Shown here one piece after another: positions 58,547 through 64,000 of a stretch of DNA of 64,000 nucleotides. The stretch lies in NCBI RefSeq assembly GCF_025399895.1, contig NZ_JAODUA010000007.1:124001-188000 (forward strand). Reading direction: 5' to 3'. This DNA comes from Streptomyces sp. ASQP_92. Its GTDB lineage: Bacteria > Actinomycetota > Actinomycetes > Streptomycetales > Streptomycetaceae. The position numbers and the translations under genes were made by a program. How positions within the stretch are numbered: position 1 is the stretch's first letter; every line of letters begins with the position of its first letter. The notes below the pieces were generated by a model, which was not told the origin of the DNA, made no database searches, and saw only the letters and a program-made list of their open reading frames with translations.

Positions 58547-61000
58547 TCAGGGGGCGTACGCCTCGAACTCGCTGACCTGGGCGGCCGGCCAGCCGGTGTT
58601 GGCGGTCACCGTGAGCCGCAGATAGCGGGTGGCGGTGTTCGCGGGCAGGGCGAGGGTGACCCGGTTGCCGGTGGCCGGGTCGAAGGTGTAGCCGCGGCTC
58701 GCGACGAGCTGCCCGTAGGAGCCGTTGTCGCCGCTGCCGAGCACGGACAGCGTCTGGGTGCGGGCGCCCCACGCGGTCGCGGGCGGCAGCTTCAGGACCA
58801 GCCGTCCCACGCTCCGTACCGAACCGAGATCGACGGTGATCGACTGCGGGAAGGCGTTGTTGGCGCTCTCCCAGTAGGTGGTGGCGTCGCCGTCGACGGC
58901 CTTGGCCGCGTCGTAGACCTGGGTGTGCGAGGTCTCGGTGACCGGGCGGCCCTTGGCGAGGTCGGGGTCGGCGGGCGGGCTGCTGGGCGGCGGCGAGGTC
59001 GGCCCGGTGGGCGGGGGGCTGCTCGGGGGCGTGGTGGTACCGCCGTGGTCGTAGTTGGGCTTGGGCCACTCGCCGCAGTAGGTGGCGGGCAGCTTGCCGT
59101 TCCAGCCCGAGTTTCCGGCGCCCTGGGTCAGGGCGAGGTTGCCGCCGAGGCAGCTGTAGACCGGCTCGGAGAAGCCGAGGTTCTTCGCCGTGACCCCGCT
59201 CATGCCGAGCTGGGCGGGGTCGTTGAACTGGAGGGCGAAGGTGCCGGTGCCGTCGATGTTCACATGGGAGAAGGTGACGCCCTTGGTGGTGCCGGACACG
59301 AAATGGATGGCGGCGTAGGAGCTGTCCAGGATGTCGGTGTCGGTGACGTTGACCGTCGCCTTGTCCATGGTGCTGTTGCGGGAGTCGAACCACACCGCGC
59401 CGATCGGGAACGGCCACCCGAGGTCCGCGTTGCCCGCCCGGATGGTGGTGTTGCGGGCCAGTGTGATGGTGCCCTGGACGTCGGTGCCGCTGCCCGGGTT
59501 GACGCCGTCGAACCGGTTGCCGACGTGCAGCCCGCCGCCGTTGGTGACCGTGTCGGCGACGACGTTGTCGGTGACCGCGTTGTCCCTGCCCCCGTACAGC
59601 GCGATGTTGTTGGCGAGGACGGGTGCGACCACGGTGTTGTTCTGGAACGTGTTGTTGGCATCGGTCACGGTGTCCGACCACATGGCCAGACCGTCGTCGC
59701 CGGTGTTGCGCAGAAAGGTGTTCTCGACCGAGGAATGGGTCACCCCCCAGTGGAAGTTGACGCCGTCGGCCGTCTGGTCCAGGATCCGGCTGTTCTTGAT
59801 GTGGAAGCCATCCATGGGGCCGTCCATCCAGGCGCCCACCTTGGTGTGCTGGAGCCATACATCGTCGACGGTGGAGTTGCTGAGGGCGCCGCCGATCCCG
59901 TTGACCTGGTCCTCGTCGATCCGCTCGGTGATCTCGCCGATCAGCGCGAAGTCCTTCAGGACGACGTCGCGGCTGGGTCCGCCCGCCTCGTAGGGGCGTA
60001 TCCCGCCCTTGTAACCGCCGCCGACGGCGTACTTGCCGTAGATCCCCGCGGCGCGGGTGCGATCGGTGGCGCTGCGGCCGGTCAGCACCGAGTACCAGGG
60101 TCCCGCCCCGGCCAGGGTCACCTGGTCCACCACCACATGGTCGGTGAGTTTGAAGGTGCCCGTCGGGATGTAGACCGTCTTGGCCTGGGCTTTCCCGGCG
60201 TCGACCGCCCGCTGGAAGGCGGCGGTGGAGTCGGCCGCGCCGCTCGCGTCGGCCCCGTAGTCCGCCACGGACAGCGAGCCCGCCGGCCGGCCCACCGGGT
60301 CCGGTACGAGTTCGAAGTCGGCCAGGTCGACGACGGCCCAGGGGGTCGCGGTCGTCGACGGCAGCGTCACCCTGACCTTCGCGCCCTGGGGCAGGGTCTT
60401 GCCCAGCAGCGCCCGGGTCTCGTCGTAGAAGTGGTGGGGCTTGTCGCCCGGCTGGTTCTGGAAGGGGTAACTGCCGTAGAACCAGCCGTACTTGGAGGTG
60501 AAGGTGAGGTCCTTCAGCTTGGCTCCGCCGGAGGAGAGCTCCATGGGCGCGCTGATGCCGGTGCCCGCCGCGTTGTCCGGGACGCTGTAGCGGATGTCGA
60601 CGGCGTTGGCCGGTTTGGTGAGCGTGAACTCGACGTACTGGCCCGCCGCGTCGAGCCTCACCGCGCTGCGGCCGGAGGCCTCCGAGGGCAGCGTGGTGTA
60701 GGTGCGGTCGGGGCCGATGACCGTGCCGGTGGTGGCGGCGGCCTCCGCCTCCAGTTCGGTGAACGGCACGGTGGCGCCCCGGCCCGCGACGGCCAGCGGG
60801 GACAGCGGTGCGGATTCGGCGGCCGACGCCGGAGCGCCGCCGCCGAGCCCGGCCGCGCCCAGGGCCACCGCGCAGGCGAGCGCGGCGACGACCGCGCCGG
60901 CCCGGGTGGCGGAGGCGGTGCGCCCGGGGGTTCCCCCGGTGGGCGGTGGGGGTGGTGGCTCCTGGCGTACGGCGTCGATCGCGGCTCGGATCATGCGCAT
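58547..61000 (-). CDS. Secreted beta-helix glycosidase (GH87-like) with discoidin domain
   Basis: 817 residues. A basic start and signal peptide (about residues 30-60, ending APASAAE) lead to a jelly-roll domain (about 75-245, TVPFTELEAEA). A right-handed beta-helix starts with SLSVADYGADASGAADSTAAF (pectate-lyase-3 pattern) and runs to about residue 640; it contains the Asp-rich TADGVNFHWG and NTGDDGLAMWSD, the pattern of GH87 alpha-1,3-glucanase/mycodextranase. A Pro/Ser/Thr linker and an F5/8-type (discoidin/CBM32) sugar-binding domain (about 680-817) close it. It should cut an alpha-glucan outside the cell. ATG 61000 follows AGAGGG. The GH13 glucosidase and sugar permeases next door fit; the GH87 call rests on motifs and is not certain. 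Confidence 0.78.
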   Translation of the reverse strand: MRMIRAAIDAVRQEPPPPPPTGGTPGRTASATRAGAVVAALACAVALGAAGLGGGAPASAAESAPLSPLAVAGRGATVPFTELEAEAAATTGTVIGPDRTYTTLPSEASGRSAVRLDAAGQYVEFTLTKPANAVDIRYSVPDNAAGTGISAPMELSSGGAKLKDLTFTSKYGWFYGSYPFQNQPGDKPHHFYDETRALLGKTLPQGAKVRVTLPSTTATPWAVVDLADFELVPDPVGRPAGSLSVADYGADASGAADSTAAFQRAVDAGKAQAKTVYIPTGTFKLTDHVVVDQVTLAGAGPWYSVLTGRSATDRTRAAGIYGKYAVGGGYKGGIRPYEAGGPSRDVVLKDFALIGEITERIDEDQVNGIGGALSNSTVDDVWLQHTKVGAWMDGPMDGFHIKNSRILDQTADGVNFHWGVTHSSVENTFLRNTGDDGLAMWSDTVTDANNTFQNNTVVAPVLANNIALYGGRDNAVTDNVVADTVTNGGGLHVGNRFDGVNPGSGTDVQGTITLARNTTIRAGNADLGWPFPIGAVWFDSRNSTMDKATVNVTDTDILDSSYAAIHFVSGTTKGVTFSHVNIDGTGTFALQFNDPAQLGMSGVTAKNLGFSEPVYSCLGGNLALTQGAGNSGWNGKLPATYCGEWPKPNYDHGGTTTPPSSPPPTGPTSPPPSSPPADPDLAKGRPVTETSHTQVYDAAKAVDGDATTYWESANNAFPQSITVDLGSVRSVGRLVLKLPPATAWGARTQTLSVLGSGDNGSYGQLVASRGYTFDPATGNRVTLALPANTATRYLRLTVTANTGWPAAQVSEFEAYAP

Positions 61001-61047
61001 GACACACCCTCTTTCGTGGGGGAAGGAGCGGGGATGGGCGGACGGGG

Positions 61048-62619
61048 TCAGGCGCGCAGCCAGACCGCCGTGTCCTTGGGGAGCAGCCCGTCGGTGAGGG
61101 GGCCGCTCGCGAGCAGGAGCGAGCGGTGAGCGGGGAGCGGGGCCGGCGCGTCGCCGAGGTTGACCAGGCAGCGCAGACCGTCCTCGCGGGCGAAGGCGAG
61201 CACACCGTCCGGGGCGTCGAGCCAGGTCAACTCCCCGTCGCCGAAGCCGGGTTGGGTGCGGCGCAGCAGCAGGGCCCGTCGATAGAGGGCGAGCATCGAG
61301 GAGGGGTCGCCGGCCTGGCGGTCGGCGGCGTAGCGGGCCCAGTCGGGAGGCTGCGGCAGCCAGGGCGTGGCCCACGGTTCGGCCGTCCAGGGCAGCGGGA
61401 CACGGCAGCCGTCGCGGCCGGGGTCCACCCCGCCGGAGCGGAAGTGCATGGGGTCCTGGATGCGGTCGAGGGCGATGTCCGCCTCGGGCAGGCCCAGTTC
61501 CTCGCCCTGGTAGAGGTAGACCGAGCCGGGCAGGGCCAGCGACAGCAGGGTGGCGGCGCGCGCCCGGCGGGTGCCGAGCGCCAGGTCGGTGGGGGTGCCG
61601 AAGCGCTTGGCCGCGAAGTCGAAGCCGGTGTCCTGGCGGCCGTAGCGGGTGACCGTGCGGGTCACGTCGTGGTTGCACAGCACCCAGGTCGCGGGCGCGC
61701 CGACCGGGGCGTGCTCGGCGAGCGTGTCGTCGATGGAGGCGCGCAGCAGCGCGGCGTCCCAGGGGCAGGTGAGGAAGGTGAAGTTGAAGGCGGTGTGCAG
61801 TTCGTCGGGCCGCAGATAGCGGGCGAAGCGCTCGCTGTCGGGCAGCCACACCTCGCCGACGAAGACCGCCCCGTACTCGTCGGCGATCGTGCGCCAGGAG
61901 CGGTAGATGTCGTGGAGCTCGTCGCGGTCGATATAGGGGTGCCGGTCGACACCCTCGGCGAATTCGGGCAGTTCGGGGTCCTTGGCGAGCAGCGCCGCCG
62001 AGTCGATGCGTACACCGGCCACGCCGCGTTCGAACCAGAACCGCAGCACGTCCTCGTGTTCCTGGCGCACCGCGGGGTGAGCCCAGTTGAGGTCGGGCTG
62101 CTGGGGAGTGAACAGATGGAGGTACCACTCGCCGTCCCCGACCCGGGTCCAGGTCTCGCCCGCGAACTGCGAGGGCCAGGCGTTGGGCGGGAGTTCGCCG
62201 TGCTCGCCGCGCCCGGGCCGGAAGTGGAAGAGCTCCCGCTCGGGGCTGCCGGGGCCGGCCGCCAGGGCCGCCTGGAACCAGATGTGCTGGTCCGATATGT
62301 GGTTCGGCACTATGTCGACGATGGTCCGTATGTTGAGCTCGCGGGCCTCGACGATGAGTTTCTCGGCTTCGGACATGGTGCCGAAGGCGGGGTCGATGGC
62401 GCGGTAGTCGGCCACGTCGTAGCCGCCGTCGGCGAGCGGGGACAGATACCAGGGGGTGAACCACAGGGCGTCGACGCCCAGTTCGGCGAGGTAGGGCAGT
62501 TTCGCCCGGACGCCCGCGAGGTCGCCGGTGCCGTCGCCGTCACCGTCGGCGAAGCTGCGTACGTACACCTGGTAGATGGCGGCCGAGCGCCACCAGTCGT
62601 CGCTTTCGTGGGCTGCCAC
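61048..62619 (-). CDS. GH13 alpha-glucosidase / alpha-amylase family
   Basis: 523 residues, cytoplasmic (no signal peptide). The four GH13 regions are present: DIVPNH, GVRIDSAAL (nucleophile Asp), VGEVWLPD (acid Glu) and CNHDVTR (Asp). The N-terminus WWRSAAIYQVYVRSFADGDGDGTGDL and the region QQPDLNW are typical of the oligo-1,6-/alpha-1,4-glucosidase subfamilies that cut imported oligosaccharides. Its place between the secreted glycosidase and the sugar permeases suggests hydrolysis of maltose-, isomaltose- or nigerose-type products. The start at 62619 has GAAAGGACCGTCC before it. Confidence 0.92.
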   Translation of the reverse strand: MAAHESDDWWRSAAIYQVYVRSFADGDGDGTGDLAGVRAKLPYLAELGVDALWFTPWYLSPLADGGYDVADYRAIDPAFGTMSEAEKLIVEARELNIRTIVDIVPNHISDQHIWFQAALAAGPGSPERELFHFRPGRGEHGELPPNAWPSQFAGETWTRVGDGEWYLHLFTPQQPDLNWAHPAVRQEHEDVLRFWFERGVAGVRIDSAALLAKDPELPEFAEGVDRHPYIDRDELHDIYRSWRTIADEYGAVFVGEVWLPDSERFARYLRPDELHTAFNFTFLTCPWDAALLRASIDDTLAEHAPVGAPATWVLCNHDVTRTVTRYGRQDTGFDFAAKRFGTPTDLALGTRRARAATLLSLALPGSVYLYQGEELGLPEADIALDRIQDPMHFRSGGVDPGRDGCRVPLPWTAEPWATPWLPQPPDWARYAADRQAGDPSSMLALYRRALLLRRTQPGFGDGELTWLDAPDGVLAFAREDGLRCLVNLGDAPAPLPAHRSLLLASGPLTDGLLPKDTAVWLRA

Positions 62620-62727
62620 GGGACGGTCCTTTCGGGCAGGTCGGATCCCGCCGTCGGCCCCGTTGTTTCAGCGGGGGCGGGGTGGGTGGGGCCGGCGGCG
62701 GAGTGCGGGGAGGGCGGGACCGGGGTG

Positions 62728-63603
62728 TCAGCCCTTGAGGCCGCCCGCGGTGAGACCGCTCATGATGTTGCGCTGGAACACGACGAAGATGAGCAGGGTG
62801 GGGATCGACGCCATGGCGAGGGCGGCCGTGAGCCAGTTCTCGGGGACGCCCTGGGCGAGCGAGTAGATGCCCACGTTGAGGGTCTGTCTGGTGGGGTCGG
62901 GCAGGGTGAGCATCGGCCAGAGGAAGTCCTTCCAGACGCCGACCACCGCGAAGATGGAGACGACGCCGAGGATCGGCCGGGAGATGGGCAGCACCACCGA
63001 GCGCAGCGTTCGCAGCGGGGATGCCCCGTCGATGGACGCGGCGTCCAGGAGCTCGCGCGGGATCGAGTCGAAGAACCGCTTGAGCAGGAAGATGTTGAAG
63101 GCGTTGGTGACGGACGGCAGCCAGATCGCCCAGGGCGTGTTGAGCAGGTTCCGCTTGAAGATCGGCACGTCGAGGACGGTCAGATACTGCGGTACGACGA
63201 GAACGGCGGCCGGGATCATGAGGGTGGCCAGCATCATCGCGAGGATGGCCCTGCCGAACACGGGCCTGAGCTTGGACAGCGAGTAGGCGGCGGCCACATC
63301 CAGGACGAGTTGGAAGGCGAGCGCCCCGAAGGCGTACCAGACCGTGTTGAGCAGGAGCTTCGCGAAGTCCATCACGCGCCAGGCCTGGGCGAGGTTGTCG
63401 GTGTGCAGGCCGTGCGGAAAGAGCGTCGGCGGAATCCTGGTGAACTCCTCCGTGGACTTGAGCCCGTTGACGGCCATCCAGTACAGCGGCCCGATGAAGA
63501 CGAGGGTGAACAGGAGCATCACCAGGGTGAGGACGCTCCAGTAGACGACCTTGCCCCGGGTGCGGCCGAGGGTGGCCGGTGAGATGAGTGTGCGTGTCGA
63601 CAT
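62728..63603 (-). CDS. Sugar ABC transporter permease, MalG type
   Basis: 291 residues with six membrane helices. The EAA motif reads ELLDAASIDGASPLRTLRSVVLPISRP near residue 195, and the C-terminus ends in FQRNIMSGLTAGGLKG, the classic end of MalG-type (CUT1) permeases. It pairs with the MalF-type permease encoded just upstream (21 bases). ATG 63603 has GGGGGGACC before it. Imports di- or oligosaccharides released by the neighbouring hydrolase; ATPase and binding protein are not in the window. Confidence 0.93.
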   Translation of the reverse strand: MSTRTLISPATLGRTRGKVVYWSVLTLVMLLFTLVFIGPLYWMAVNGLKSTEEFTRIPPTLFPHGLHTDNLAQAWRVMDFAKLLLNTVWYAFGALAFQLVLDVAAAYSLSKLRPVFGRAILAMMLATLMIPAAVLVVPQYLTVLDVPIFKRNLLNTPWAIWLPSVTNAFNIFLLKRFFDSIPRELLDAASIDGASPLRTLRSVVLPISRPILGVVSIFAVVGVWKDFLWPMLTLPDPTRQTLNVGIYSLAQGVPENWLTAALAMASIPTLLIFVVFQRNIMSGLTAGGLKG

Positions 63604-63624
63604 GGGTCCCCCCACCGTCCGGAG

Positions 63625-64000
63625 CTAGTCGCCGCTGTCGCGGCTGAGGCGTACGTACAGCGCCGAGAAGCCCGCGAGCAGCACCAGCAGGCACAGGCCG
63701 AGCGCGGCGGCGCCGCCGTAGTTGTTGAAGTTGAAGGCGTACTGGTAGATGAGGTAGACCACGGTCGTCGTGGAGCCCTCCGGTCCCGCGCCGTTGGTGA
63801 GCAGGAACGGTTCGGTGAACACCTGCATCGTCGCGATGATCTGCATCAGGAACATCAGCGACAGCACCAGCCGGGTCTGCGGCACGGTGACGTGCCAGAT
63901 CTTGCGCAGCAGCCCCGCGCCGTCGAGCTCGGCCGCCTCGTACAGCTCCCCGGGGATGGCCTGGAGCGCGGCGAGGTAGACGAGGGTGGCGCTGCCCATG
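63625..64000 (-). CDS. Sugar ABC transporter permease, MalF type, 5' part outside window
   Basis: 125 codons of the 3' end are visible. The EAA motif ELYEAAELDGAGLLRKIWHVTVPQ is present, followed by the last two membrane helices and a short charged tail, as in MalF/UgpA-type (CUT1) permeases. The missing part (about 170 residues) lies beyond base 64000. Confidence 0.92.
   Translation of the reverse strand, partial: MGSATLVYLAALQAIPGELYEAAELDGAGLLRKIWHVTVPQTRLVLSLMFLMQIIATMQVFTEPFLLTNGAGPEGSTTTVVYLIYQYAFNFNNYGGAAALGLCLLVLLAGFSALYVRLSRDSGD

Noticed and set aside
1..64000. tRNA, rRNA, insertion sequences, integrases or prophage genes
   Set aside because: I looked for cloverleaf-like ends, transposase motifs and attachment-site duplications and saw none, although a short tRNA could be missed by eye.

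Overview
The window is a stretch of Streptomyces chromosome. The base composition is very GC-rich, third codon positions are almost always G or C, and the gene set (cutRS, sepH, a DasR-type operator in front of ptsH, a c-di-AMP riboswitch before a cell-wall peptidase, rare TTA codons confined to accessory genes) is typical of the genus. The species cannot be named from the sequence. About 55 protein genes are supported. No rRNA, tRNA, insertion sequence or CRISPR array was seen.

Left accessory part (1-14.3 kb). A truncated MFS exporter, a SnoaL-like protein and a SARP-type activator look like the edge of a secondary-metabolite locus; the activator carries a TTA codon and a C-terminal MmyB-like ligand domain. 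Next comes a leftward sulfonate operon (binding protein, permease, ATPase, flavin monooxygenase, TauD-type dioxygenase), preceded by a short open frame ending in Cys-Cys that matches actinobacterial cysteine-attenuation leader peptides. A ROK regulator, an FtsX/LolD-type ABC pair with a TTA codon in each gene, and a 5'-truncated sedolisin protease complete this part.

Central core part (14.3-37.6 kb). It holds an RNA uracil methyltransferase, a KimA-like potassium permease next to two TrkA/RCK proteins, DUF3159 and OB-fold genes, kdpDE without kdpFABC, a lone LolD-like ATPase, a DUF3710-dut-thioesterase operon, DUF3093, DUF4193, the cutRS two-component system, an inositol monophosphatase with ferrochelatase, an MFS transporter overlapping an alditol/lactone oxidase, and a proline/serine-rich membrane protein.

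Right core part (37.6-58.5 kb). It holds sepH, a rhodanese, a VOC protein, thymidine kinase, a phosphodiesterase with DUF5998, a fused GNAT/acyl-CoA synthetase, ptsH, a GntR regulator, an M23 peptidase under a c-di-AMP riboswitch, an M16 peptidase pair (one active, one apparently inactive), topoisomerase IV subunit A, a COG0523 GTPase with a citrate synthase, and a divergent second citrate synthase fused to a DNA-binding helix-turn-helix.

Right end (58.5-64 kb). An alpha-glucan utilisation block: a secreted beta-helix glycosidase with a discoidin domain, a GH13 glucosidase and two sugar ABC permeases, the last cut by the window edge.

The recurring theme of the core is potassium and osmotic control (KimA-like permease, RCK proteins, KdpDE, c-di-AMP riboswitch). 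The most unusual local designs are the citrate synthase with its own DNA-binding domain facing a cluster of palindromes, the SARP-MmyB fusion, and the Cys-tailed leader of the sulfonate operon.
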